64,000 bases of DNA from contig NC_058161.1 in assembly GCF_020080835.1 (NCBI RefSeq), positions 9,179,297 through 9,243,296 of the forward strand. Direction: 5' to 3'. Made by a program: the position numbers and the translations under genes. Below, one piece after another: positions 39,110 to 49,562 of this stretch (its first letter is position 1; each line of letters begins with the position of its first letter). Origin of the DNA: Cotesia glomerata (Eukaryota > Arthropoda > Insecta > Hymenoptera > Braconidae). The notes below the pieces were generated by a model. It saw nothing but the letters and a program-made list of their open reading frames with translations, did no database searches and was not told the origin of the DNA.

Positions 39110-39703
39110 GGGGCCATTCATGAATTACTTAAGGGTATTGAGGGGGAAAAGGGGTTAAGAAAATATCTACATGTCCTTATGCTTGGGGGGAGGGGGATGA
39201 AATTCATTCTTACGTAATATTTTGTGAATCAAAATTCAATGTTTAAAATCTAATTCCATTTTGGATTCCAAATAGTTTTCTTAATTTTAAAGTGTACAGT
39301 CAAATTTTTATTTTATTTAAATAATTTTTATTGCTTATTAAAAAAAAAAAATAACTTATTAAAATTTCATATGTTTTTATTGTTATCCATGTTTGGTTCT
39401 ATAGAAAAAATTATAGTATTTTGCGGTGTATTATCGTACTTTTACTATTTGAAAAATAAAAAACATTTTTTGTTAAAAAACATTATTACTTGTTAAAAAA
39501 TGAAAATGATGGATCTACGTTGACCTGTTAGTTTTAGTGAAACTAATCCTTTCCTAACATAACAGTTTATTATTTAGAAGATCAAGATAGAATCTTACGT
39601 AAGAAAGAAGAGGGGGGTTCAAGAAATCTTACGTATACTTACATGGGGGTAGGGGGGGTCGAAAGTCACCAAAATTGTCCTTCCGTAGTTAATGAATGGC
39701 CCC
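39110..39703. mobile_element. 594-bp TIR element with 3-bp TAA target duplication
   Basis: The left end GGGGCCATTCATGAATTACT is mirrored by the right end (GTAGTTAATGAATGGCCCC). TAA flanks both sides (39107-39109 and 39704-39706). G-rich runs follow both ends (GGGGGAGGGGGATG and GGGGGTAGGGGGGGTC). A TAA/TTA duplication fits the PIF/Harbinger superfamily. Very similar GGGCCATTCATNAATTAC ends are common in animal genomes. No transposase is present. Confidence 0.85.
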
Positions 39704-39984
39704 TAACAATAAAAAGGCCATTTGGCAGCCAGAATGGAAGTAGATTTCTCAAGATTACTAAAAACTTGCAGGATCATAAAAACGAATGAAATATCAAATC
39801 TCATAAGTTGATAGAAGGATAGGGGTAATTTTTGGTATACAAATATAAAAAGATATGCAAATGAAAACTTATATTAAGAGTTTTCAGGTACATTTCTCAA
39901 AATATTACTAAGTTGTTGTATTGAAAAGTGGCTTAGGAAGAAACCTGAAAATCTCGAAGTTCTGAGAAGCTCGAAAATTAAGTG
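39704..39984. other. intronic spacer, no gene seen
   Basis: No repeat or exon is recognisable, apart from possible decayed GAGCTC-family sequence towards its right end. Confidence 0.45.
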
Positions 39985-40302
39985 GTTGTTGAAAACATAC
40001 TTTTTTTTTAAGTTTTAATTGCAATATCTTCTGATTGAATCAATTGTTTTTGATGAAACTTGCAGCATTCAACGCAGTTTTTCAAGCACAAAAAGATTAT
40101 TTATTACCTATTAAACGATTCGATGTAAAATTATGAAGTTATGTTACAAAAACATTTTTTTGGAATTTTTTGAAATTAAATATCTTACGAATGAATCCAT
40201 CGATTTTGCTAAAATTGGCCGAGTTCGGTGCAGTTTTTTGAGCACTTATAGTTTAAGATAAAAATTTTTTCAAAATCTGAGCCGTTCAAAAATTATGAGA
40301 GG

Positions 40303-40357
<55 letters not shown>

Positions 40358-40500
40358 TCGTCATTACGGGAATAGTCAGAATATCGTCTTGGAATCTCAA
40401 AACGTGAAGATCTGATGAGAACCCGATTTTCGAGAATCGGGGTGAAACCAATAACTTCTCGATTTTTGAAAGTAATTGATTTTCTTAGCAGGAAGTTAAA
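39985..40500 (-). mobile_element. GAGCTC-family repeat, partial copy
   Basis: It shares GATTTTCGAGAATCGGGGTG, AAACCAATAACTTCTCGATT and the end GGAAGTTAAAAATT with the other copies, inverted relative to the 24-kb copy. It contains the CA tract at the expected position. The GAGCTC palindrome block is missing. Confidence 0.65.
40306..40355. repeat. (CA)n microsatellite inside the GAGCTC-family repeat
   Basis: An uninterrupted tract of about 50 bases, between GAGAGGTTTA and CTGTCGTCAT. Confidence 0.95.
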
Positions 40501-41591
40501 AATTAAATAGTTTGAAGGTGTTTTAATCGTATTGATGTTGGTAATTGGTCACACAATAAATAAGACATTTAATAATTTATTTATTGAACTTAATGAGTTT
40601 CCGATCATGTAATGTTATAATTATCGAAATTAAATGACAAAATAATAGTTAAATGTTAAATTTATTGGTGTAACTCGATAAAGGTCCTTTTCCTTTCCGT
40701 CCCCGTTCCTCGAGGGCTAAATATTCACAGGCACTCTGCTCTGATAGGAGGGGCACGCACGCTCCGGGGATACCGCGTAGGTATGATGAAGTAGGGTCGC
40801 GTACTATGAGGGAAGATCGTAAGTATTATTGTAATTATACACTTGGGTTTATTTCCGGTGTAACTTACCCCTCGAGAATGGGTATGAAGGAGATATAAAA
40901 GCCAAGTGAAATGGTCAGGGACTTATGCCTGCTAAAGTATGAAACAGATAACTGAAATGTGGAATAAAAATAATAATGAATTTTATTAAATCGCGTTGGA
41001 GCCGGAAGTCGGGTTTATACCTTTTCTTGCCCGTTAATACTACTCATTTTTTTATGCACATTAATAATTAGTTTTTTTTTTTGCGTATTCAAAAACATTT
41101 CTTAGTCCGAGAAAAGAAATTTCAGATTTTTTTATTAAATTGTTGTAAAATTTTTTATTAATATTTTAATTATTAATTCTTGGTCATTGTTACAATTTAT
41201 ATTTTTAAAGAAATTAAGAAATAAATGTTCTAAAGTTAGTTTCCAAATTTGAAGAGTCAAAAAGTACGCATTAAAAAATGAACTTCAGAATATTTATTTA
41301 TTTCAGAATAAGATTTCTTTGAGCTAATGATTTTATACTCTACTGCGGAAAATTTTTTGTAAATTTTGCTACAGCTGTGAATTCATCTACTAGACTTACT
41401 GATTTCTTGCATTAAGTTAATTTTTTTATCAATGCATTGACTATTTATTTTTGGCATCGAAATTAAAATATTCAAAAAAATTGTTTAATTTTGGTCGAAT
41501 AAAAGATTGAGATTGAAAGGCAATAAAATTCTATTTATAGTAATTAATATATTATATGACTATGTCACTGCCGAGAATTACCAATAGTCAA
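40501..41591. other. intronic; less AT-rich island at 40685-40930
   Basis: The island (CCTCGAGGGC, GGGGCACGCACGCTCCGGGG, CCCCTCGAGAATGGG) is unique-looking and may be regulatory. No exon is defended. The remainder is AT-rich. Confidence 0.35.
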
Positions 41592-41978
41592 TACGGAAAA
41601 TAAAGTGTGGTAGTGGCAACAACAACTGTAGTTCCATTTACTGCAGGCTGTAAGTAGTATGACCTGAGACAACTTCAAACTGTGGGTAGATTTACTCCAA
41701 TATTGTAGTTAAGCGTTAACTGTAGTAAAAAGTAAGATATGCTACAGCATGCGGTATTTGTAACTCCAATTGTAGTTCAATTTACTTAATATGCGGTTAA
41801 CCAATTGCATAAAAATAAACGGTATATAACCTAAAATTTTTATAGTTTATAATTAAAAATTACTTACTGAGTTATTTATATATAATAAATATGGTAATTA
41901 TTTACAAGTGGGGTTCATCCATGCTGGGCCATAATATTTTTTTTTTTTTTTGATCAAATTTTAATTGTTCGTTTTTTT

Positions 41979-42010
<32 letters not shown>

Positions 42011-42910
42011 ATTAAAAACATCAAAAAAGATAAAATAGAAACTTTATCCAAAAAAATGAGAGCCAATTTTTTTCCAACTTTTGATGGCAAAAAAGTTGTC
42101 GAAATCTTTATTTTTTTCTCTCACGACATTTTTTATCATATATACGTCGTAAAAACAAACAGAATAAAAAAAAAATTAAATAATGTTAATGCTTCACCTA
42201 GATATGGCCAAAAATAGGGTGGACCCTACTTGTACATAATTACCCTAAATATATTTAGGTTTTAAAAAAGTATGAATTTAAAAAAAATGTCTGTATTTTT
42301 TTTTTAATTTTTATAAAAATAGAAGGATTTATTGGTATTAAAAAATATTTGTTAATAATTAAGAAATCATTTATTAGAGACCAGTTTTTAGTATTAAACA
42401 AATATTTCTTAGTATTTAAAATAATTTGTTTGTATTTAATAAATCTAATATTAATTTATTAAATATTAATAAATCTTTTTAAATACTAATAAATATTTGT
42501 TAAAGACTAAAAAGTGGTCTCTAATAAATGATTTGTTAAATATTAACAAATATTTTTAACTATAAACAAATCCTTCTATCAGTGTGACGTTGAGTATTTT
42601 ATTTACAGATGATTATTTATGAGACGCTATAATAAACGAGTATACTAACAAGAGACTAACCCCAAATTGGCGAAATAGCGGGAACGGTTCCTTCTGTAGT
42701 ACTTTCAACTCCCACGTGGAGTATTTGTTATTGCAGTATGCAGTAGAATTTACCGCAAGATTGGAGTAAATTCAACTTATTGACTTAGTAAAATTTGACG
42801 CATATTGAGTAACTGTTATCACTTATATGATCACTTATATGATATTTGTAACTACAGAAACATTTACTGTAATCTTGTAGTAAATGATACTGCACATTAT
42901 TTTCCGTGTA
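41592..42910. mobile_element. 1.3-kb TIR element (TACGGAAAATAA ends) with a nested MITE
   Basis: The left end TACGGAAAATAAAGTG pairs with the right end CACATTATTTTCCGTGTA; the left copy lacks two bases. Subterminal TGTAGTAAAT / ATTTACTACA-like motifs (TGTAGTTCCATTTACTGCAG, TTTACTGTAATCTTGTAGTA) occur near both ends. The core holds A and T runs and the MITE at 42315-42585. There is no coding capacity. Confidence 0.75.
42315..42585. mobile_element. foldback MITE ending in CTATCAGTGT
   Basis: The left arm (ATAGAAGGATTTATTGGTAT ... AAATCATTTATTAGAGACCA) is the inverse of the right arm (TGGTCTCTAATAAATGATTT ... AAATCCTTCTATCAGTGT). The centre is rich in TATTAATAAAT. The right arm is duplicated at 16758-16832. 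Confidence 0.8.
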
Positions 42911-43084
42911 ATAAAAAAAATTTTGACTAGATGATTTTTCGATTTTATAATCACAAATACATAACTTGGGTACTTTTTGATTAAATTTAAAAAGTAATAT
43001 TGCTGTGATATGATCATTTACTAATAATTTAATAAAAAATGTGATGAAAAAAACTTATAGAACCAAACAACTCTTTGAAACTTC

Positions 43085-43720
43085 TCCAAAAATATAACAT
43101 AAAAATTCGACTATCTCTAAAAAATATATAAATGTATAAGAGGGTACTAATTCAGGTCAAGAACTTTTTGATGATACCAAATTTAACTATAGAATCTTAC
43201 CTCATAATAAAGATGGCCGTCACAAAATTTTGTTTATTCTCTAAATTATATATAATTTTGACGTATCAATGTTTTTTTGAAGTTTTTCAAATCAATATTT
43301 TTACTCCTAAAAATTAACATCAAACTTTTGTCAACGTAACATTATTTAATTATGTAATTTTTACAGATTCATATATCTTTAAATTTAACAGTTTTTCTGT
43401 GTAAATTCAAAAACATAATTATTAATTAAATATCCCTGGAAACCATTTGATACCTTGAAAGACAAAAATTCAGGTCAAGATCTTTTCAAAGACACCAAAT
43501 TTAACCGAAAAAAGAATCCATTTGATTATATAAATTCGACAGAGACAAAATTTTCGTTATTTTTTTAAGTATATAGACAATCATAATTCATTTATTGATC
43601 GAACATAACTAATGGGCCCCAAAATATTTATTACTTAAAATGATAAACAAATTTTACCATACTTCGAAGTGGGTTGTCCTCACTCTTCCCTAAGTATATT
43701 ATTATTTCACTTCACATACA
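43085..43720. repeat. degenerate tandem duplication, period about 318 bp
   Basis: CAGGTCAAGAACTTTTTGAT...ACCAAATTTAAC at 43153 recurs at 43471 as CAGGTCAAGATCTTTTCAAA...ACCAAATTTAAC, with further similarity (GACAGAGACAAAATTTT against GCCGTCACAAAATTTT). The exact ends are unclear. Confidence 0.5.
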
Positions 43721-44966
43721 TTAAAAAAAAAAGTTACAGTCAAGCCGGAGAAATACAAAAAAAAATTTGATAAAATTATTCTAATAGTCACTGAAAATAA
43801 CTAAATATAAACAATTTTTAGGATAAAATGCATAAGATTAATGTACTTGACAACAAAAAAAGGTGAGGGTTAGGAAACAATCACGGGTTTTTGAACCAAT
43901 ATAGTAAAGTGTACGGCAATGGACACAAGTGGCCCTTGTGAAAATCAAGAGTCTATGATTATGACCATATGTTATTTGGGGTTCCGATTAGTATCGTGAT
44001 GGTCCCTCACGCTAGTTAGTCTTGAAAGATTAAAAAAAACCACGAACATGTATTATACTAGTATGTGTAATATATATATATATATATATAATATACAAAA
44101 TAAAATACAAAAAAATAGACAGTGTGTACACCTGTTTGGATGGTGCGTGTGCAGAGGTGGACAAGGTGGGTTAGGCAAACACATCAAACCTACGGGATGT
44201 GTGTCACTCTTCAAATAGGCACGCGTCCGAGGTAATCCGTTTGTGTTTGTCACTTGTGTGTATAACAACCAGATCAGATATATTTATGTATGTGTACAAC
44301 AAATATATGTGTGTGTGTGCTTGTATGGGTGTGTGGAGGAAGAATGAGGTGGATAGTAGGTATGTCAAGTAAAGTCTACCTCTATGCTACATCACACGAA
44401 TATATATATATACCACGTTTAGGCGATCGAAGTCCGACGTTTCAACGGCGCAGTCTCGATATCAAAATATCACAAGCGTGGTATGTATATAATAGGTAGA
44501 TTTGACAACAGCGAAAGTGCTCGTTTAAAGTCTCAGGTGACTTAATTCGATGAGAGACGCCTCTGTTATTATTTTTAATATTTACCTTTTTATGAAAATT
44601 AATTTTTTTTTGTTTTATGCTAAAATCCTATTTTTTTGTTGAATTTTGACTTAATCAAAATTATTCTGATGGAAGAACTTAGGCAATAATTGAATATTAA
44701 ATATTATGATTATGAATAAATTATTATAATAATTATTATTTGTAATAATTAACCATTCTATCGGAACTAAACTATACAAAACAGCGACGCTGAATGAAAA
44801 TTTAAAATGTTTTAAAGTTTATTTTAAATAATTTCAATTTTCACTCATCTACTTTAAAAGTTTTTAAATTGTTTATAAATAACAAATATTTTATGTAAAG
44901 TTGTTCGGCATCCACCAGGATTCGAATCTACCCCTAGCTAGTGATCAAGTTCGAGAAGCTAAAAAC
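43721..44966. other. intronic, no gene seen; short (TA)n tract
   Basis: A (TA)n run lies at 44070-44090 and a GT-rich stretch at about 44280-44340. The block 44100-44530 is less AT-rich. The minus-strand frame 44053-44268 and the plus-strand frame 44290-44499 have no domain. Confidence 0.45.
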
Positions 44967-45097
44967 TGCACAGAAAAAAAAATTCTTCACTATAGAATAA
45001 ATTTGATTCGAGAATATCTTTACTTCGGGGAAGACTATTTTTGTTTTCCTCATTAATTTTCTTATTCTTGGTTTAAGTAAACTTTTCATTCTGTGCA
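44967..45097. mobile_element. CTTGA-family MITE, short 131-bp copy
   Basis: The termini TGCACAGAAAAAAAAATTCT and AACTTTTCATTCTGTGCA are inverted. Subunits such as TTGATTCGAGAAT and TTCTTGGTTTAAGTAAA lie inside. Confidence 0.75.
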
Positions 45098-46104
45098 ATA
45101 TTTTTATTTTACATCTAATTAATATTTTATTTGAAAAACTATAAAATCTCACGGTAAAAATCTGAAAAAAATTAAAATTATAATTATATAAAAATCGTGG
45201 AATTAATAAATTTTTTTCTTACATATGAAAGGTATCATTAAAGATTAGTAAAATTGAAGGAATCAAAGATTGTTATAAATTGGCTTTATTTTGTCCTTTG
45301 AGACGTCTAGCTGTTTCCCGACGAGAGATCCCTTAATAAAATTATCGTCATGTCGGGTTACGATCACCGCGGACAAATCGACGTTTCAATTTTGTTAATG
45401 CTCGTTTGTATCCCGCAGGGATCTCGTATAAGAGAGTTGAGTTGAGTTAACTCGAGCTTGAGTGGGCGGCCCTTTTTGTCATGATGATAGAAAGTAAAGC
45501 TCTGGCAATCCTGAGGATCTAACCTTTCAAGGGAACCTTGAACCTCTTACATTTTACCTATCTATATACATAACCCATACCTATAAACATACCTATCTAT
45601 ATACATAATCCATACATATAAATAAACTCATACCTTATAATATGTATACAATGTATACGTATACCAGCAAAGATAGATGTGGTCGCTGATAGTGTCGTCT
45701 ATCTCTCGAATTTCGACGATTGGGGTGTTACTGACACGTGCTAGGCGTCCCTTATAACTATAATACGCATTGTGTTCTCCTGCTACGCGACTAACCTGTC
45801 ACACAGTTTACATTTACATTGTCTTCCGGATGGATGAATAAGCATCAATTATTCCACTTGTACTCTGAATTTAAACTCAACCTACGGTATCTTATCACTA
45901 GATTATGACGTGTAGATCTTAATGTGAATATAAATGAATGTACAAAATCACTCGATACTTGAGTTATATTGATTCTTAATGTATACAGTTAGGAAGCATT
46001 CATTTTGTAGTCTTAAAAATAGTTTGTTAATATCAAATTACTAACTTTTCGTCGCTATATTACTATATCAGTAGGTTGTCAGGGCAAAAGTAAACTTTAC
46101 TCAC
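45098..46104. other. intronic; less AT-rich stretch at 45300-45850
   Basis: The 45300-45850 stretch has a balanced, unique-looking composition, with a tandem-like TATCTATATACATAA / CCATACCTATA region at 45558-45625. It could contain enhancer sequence. No exon is supported. Confidence 0.4.
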
Positions 46105-46440
46105 TGATAAAAAAATAACAATTCAAGAGTTAAAAATCTTAAACCAAGAACATCATTTTGAAAAATTAGATCTTCTGAACCATTCTACAAAAAAAAATTA
46201 TTTTTACGGAGCAAATCCGTCTGTCGTTTTCAAATTTTATCAATTTATTCTCGATATAAATATAAAAATCCCTGAAAATTTGGGCCTTTAATATAAAATC
46301 TTTTCGATGATTTTTTGGTGATGATTGGTGATTTTTTAAATTTCAATTGTCAGTTTTTTTAGTTTTTCCGAGCAGAAATTATTCAAAAATGTGACATTTT
46401 CTCAGTGAGTATATTTTTTTTGAACTCTTCGAGCTCAAAA
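46105..46440. mobile_element. degraded CTTGA-family and GAGCTC-family fragments
   Basis: CACTGATAAAAAAATAACAA at 46102 starts a CTTGA-type left arm (TCTTAAACCAAGAACATCAT) that breaks off near 46200. TTTTTGAACTCTTCGAGCTC at 46410-46435 is a GAGCTC-family palindrome. Confidence 0.45.
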
Positions 46441-46774
46441 ATACAATTTTGATATATTTTCTTGACCTGAATCGGTTATACCTGTTCAATGTTTCCTATA
46501 GTTTTCAGCAATAATTAATTTATGATAAAATTTTGAAGCAGCACTAAATAGATTCGAATTTCGCGGTAGATAAAATTTGTTTATTAATTTATTTATTTTG
46601 TTTTGAACATGTGAATGTGGTTATATCTCAAATATTTATCCATATACAATCAAAAGAGTAAGGAAAATTTTGTGAAGGGTATATTGTGATTAAAAATATC
46701 GAAAAATCTTTAAGTCAAAGCTCTTATTTCCATAATTTGTAATTTTCGACAGACGCATAGTTATTACGGATAGC

Positions 46775-46920
46775 AAATCTAGAATCAAAAAGAAAAATTT
46801 CTTAACCAAATAAAATTTATTTAAACTAAGAACAATTTTTTAACTTTTTTGTGTGATTCAAAATGATTCTTTAAATTCAAGATTTTTTTCTCTTGAATCA
46901 AGTTAGTTTTTTCATCAGTT
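46775..46920. mobile_element. CTTGA-family MITE copy
   Basis: AAGAAAAATTTCTTAACCAA and the opposite arm TTTTTTCTCTTGAATCAAGT, followed by TTTTTTCATCAGTTC, define the copy. The left terminus is unclear. Confidence 0.6.
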
Positions 46921-47508
46921 CATAGAAGCTTTTAACATATTATTTGAAAAATGCGTTTCATATTTATGCTATAAAAATCAAACATTTTACCGTGCAGCTT
47001 AATAAGTAAGTTCATACAGGCTCATATAAGAACTCGTTTTTTGGAATTGGGTTGTTAAAAATAACAGTCTAGATGCAGATAAATTCTAAACCGAAATTGT
47101 AAGAATGACTACAATTTTTTACGTATATATATTTTATACGTATATAGCTTATACCATTTTAAATAACACACATGTTCTCAATACTAAAAATAATTAATAA
47201 TTATATCCTGAAAATTAGTACGACATTAACAATAAATGTTTCGATTTATTAAATATACTTTTTACCCTTTATTAAATGGATAAAATTAGAGTTCATGGTC
47301 ATAACGAGTATTACGATTTATTTGAACGTCATAAATGTACTCGCAATAACATACTATACAGTGACGGAATAAATATATTAACTATCAACTACACGGGAAT
47401 AAATAGGAGTAAGGCTAGTATAGTACTTGCTGGATAATTTACTGCAAGCATTGATTACAAGTTATATATTTATGAACAAATATTATATTATGTGTACATA
47501 TACGTGTC
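46921..47508. other. intronic, no gene seen
   Basis: AT-rich sequence with a short ACGTATATA palindrome near 47120-47150. Confidence 0.5.
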
Positions 47509-47693
47509 CCCGACTAGAAATTTCGTGAGGCATTGCCGAACAATCAATTCGGGGCAAGTTTGGCTTTCCCAACTTTGGCAAGCCTAATTCACGCCTTATT
47601 AATTCCAATATAGGTAAGCCAAAGTTCGGCACTGCCGTAATTTTTCCAAGCTACGCCCAAATTCGGCAAATCTTTGGTAACTGTGATTTCATG

Positions 47694-48099
47694 GGTCGAC
47701 CGACAATTGATCCCAGGACAACTCATCCTGCGATGTTGTGTCAGCGTCATAATGTCCGCGACAAATTTGGGAATTGGGTGAATAAAGGATAAGGGGGAAA
47801 GGGAGGTCTTTTTTAACTCAGTAGGAATTTTTTGGTAACTGAAAAAATATAATACGGACAGCCCGGACCGGGACTCGAATCCAGATTGTTCGGTTATGCG
47901 CCAAAGGCTCTACCAGTTAAGCTATCCGAGACACTGTCCGTAACTACCATTCAGTCACCTATTAAGACCTGACTTGAGTAAACACCACCGTCCATGTTAC
48001 GGTAAATAACAAATATTAATTTGTAGTTAAATTTGTCGTACAGACAAGTCAGTGACACAATCGGGGGTGAAATGTCGTGGGACCAATTGTCGGTGGACC
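47694..48099. mobile_element. 406-bp TIR element with a 9-bp target duplication, MULE-like
   Basis: The ends GGTCGACCGACAATTGATCC and GGACCAATTGTCGGTGGACC are inverted repeats, about 24 of 27 bases pairing. GATTTCATG directly flanks both sides (47685-47693 and 48100-48108). The neighbouring tandem units show the uninterrupted site (CCGTGAGTTCATGCAAGTCA at 48210-48229), which confirms an insertion. A 9-bp duplication is typical of Mutator-like elements. The element carries a tRNA-like sequence and has no transposase. Confidence 0.85.
47861..47931 (-). tRNA. tRNA-like sequence (pseudo-tRNA or tRNA-derived SINE head)
   Basis: On the minus strand it reads TCTCGGATAGCTTAACTGG and on to GATTCGAGTCC, matching the A box (TAGCTTAACTGG) and B box of RNA polymerase III genes. 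It folds as a cloverleaf: acceptor 6 of 7 pairs, D stem GCTT/GAGC, anticodon stem TTTGG/CCGAA, T stem 4 of 5. The anticodon loop reads CGCATAA, so the anticodon would be CAT (Met), but position 33 is G where a real tRNA has U, and the T stem has a mismatch. It is unlikely to be a working tRNA. A 9-bp inverted repeat (TACGGACAG 47853-47861, CTGTCCGTA 47934-47942) continues the acceptor stem outward. Confidence 0.6.
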
Positions 48100-48101
48100 G
48101 A

Positions 48102-48365
48102 TTTCATGCAAGTCAGGCATACCAATAGTATGTCAAACTTCGTTCTGCCGTAGGTTTTCCAAGCTTCGGCCAAGTTTGGCAAACCAAACTTCAGCAAATC
48201 TTCGGTAACCGTGAGTTCATGCAAGTCAGGCACACCAATAATATGTCAAACTTCGAACTGCCGTAGGTTTTCCAAGCTATGCCCAAGTTTGGCAAACCAA
48301 ACTTCGGTAAATCTTCGGTAACCGTAACTTCATGCAAGTCAGGCTTACTAATTGTATGTCAAACT
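48102..48365. repeat. tandem repeat, unit about 114 bp
   Basis: Units begin TTCATGCAAGTCAGG at 48102, 48216 and 48329; the third is cut at 48365 by a transposon terminus. Each unit contains TATGTCAAACTTCG, CTGCCGTAGGTTTTCCAAGC and CTTCGGTAACCGT. A further partial unit lies left of the insertion (47630-47693). Confidence 0.85.
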
Positions 48366-49562
48366 CCCGACTAGAAATTGTAGTGAGGAATGCCGAAGAA
48401 TTAGTGAGGGACAAGTTTGGTTTGCCTAATTCAGGCCTGCCTAAGTTGCGCCTCATAAAAACCAAGGTAGGCAGAACGAAAATTGGCATGCCGAAAATAT
48501 TCCAAATTTGGTTGTGATCCTGAAACTGTGTGGCATTGCCGAAGTCCGGCATATTATGGGAATGCCGGACTGATTTGTAATAGCGGTAACCATAAATAAT
48601 TGCTGAAGTTCGGCTTGCCAAACTTGGACGTAACTAGGAAAGTCTCATGGATTCCTTAAGTCTGATATATCATGGGAATGCCGAACTGGTTTCAAGTAAC
48701 GATAACCTGAGTTTTGCCAGTTTGGAGCGAACTTGGCTTTCCGAACTTAGGCTACCCCAATTCGAATCTTATTTGTTTTAAATTAGGCAAGCCGAACATT
48801 AGTCATGCTTATAAGTATCTTGAGGCACGAAGTCGCTCATCATCGGCGTAGCGTCGCGGTATGGTATAGGGCTCTCGTGCGTCGGCTACGGTGTTCGAGT
48901 CTCGCGTTCGACATGTACGATTTTTAATAATTAATAATTACCATCAAGGCAAGTGTGAAGTAAAGTTAAGTGTTATGTGTGACTAATGTATCTAACTCCT
49001 ACATCATCTCCTTCCCCCTTGACTTATCAAATCTACCAATTAAAAGAACTTCTTCACATAAAAAAACGCTCCAAAAAATAAAAAAAAAATTACCGAAAAA
49101 CTAAAATTAAATAATAAAAAATAATATTAAATAAAAGCAAAAAAAATTTGTTTTTTTTTTTTTATTCACGAAATATTTGAAAAATTTGGTCCTAAATTTT
49201 ATATTTATACTTAAAATAGTAAAAGTAGATAAAAAAATAAGCTTTGTTATTATTAATTTTCGCTTGATAATAAAAAAGCTAAAAACCCAAAAAGAATTAA
49301 ATTTGGATTCTTCCTTGCGAATTTGGTTTCCGAAATGCTGCCCACTTAGGTAGCCAAATTCGGACCGAATGAGGCTTAGATAATCACCAGCAAGTGTGGT
49401 TTCCAAACTGCAGCCTAATCAGGAAGCCAAGTTAGGCTGAGCCTCGCAACTGCGTTACATCCCAAACTTCGGCCTGGTTTGGATGCCTCACTTACCGCAA
49501 GTTTGGAATTCGGCATGCCTTACTTGCACCAAATCACTGCCTCACTGAAATTTCTAGTCGGG

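Larger units (their letters stand above)
47509..49562. mobile_element. composite repeat with CCCGACTAGAAATTTC termini
   Basis: The left end CCCGACTAGAAATTTCGTGA is mirrored at 49539-49562 (CTCACTGAAATTTCTAGTCGGG-type). A third copy of the terminus lies internally at 48366 (CCCGACTAGAAATTGTAGTG), so two elements may be joined. The inside is full of imperfect TTCGGCAAGCC / GGCTTGCCGAA words and contains a tandem array (48102-48365) and a foreign insertion (47694-48099). The G+C content is clearly above the flanks. No transposase is seen. Confidence 0.75.

Noticed and set aside
44895..44945. Possible tRNA on the minus strand (B-box-like GATTCGAATCC)
   Set aside because: No A box at the right distance and no cloverleaf can be drawn.
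48027..48621. Minus- and plus-strand frames across the TTCGG-rich repeat
   Set aside because: They follow the 114-bp tandem unit and read through transposon termini. The repeated peptide words are repeat artefacts.
48849..48910. tRNA-like run TAGCGTCGCGGTATGGTA ... GTTCGAGTCTCG on the + strand
   Set aside because: A and B boxes are suggestive, but the T stem has only about two pairs and the rest does not fold. At best it is a remnant within the composite repeat.
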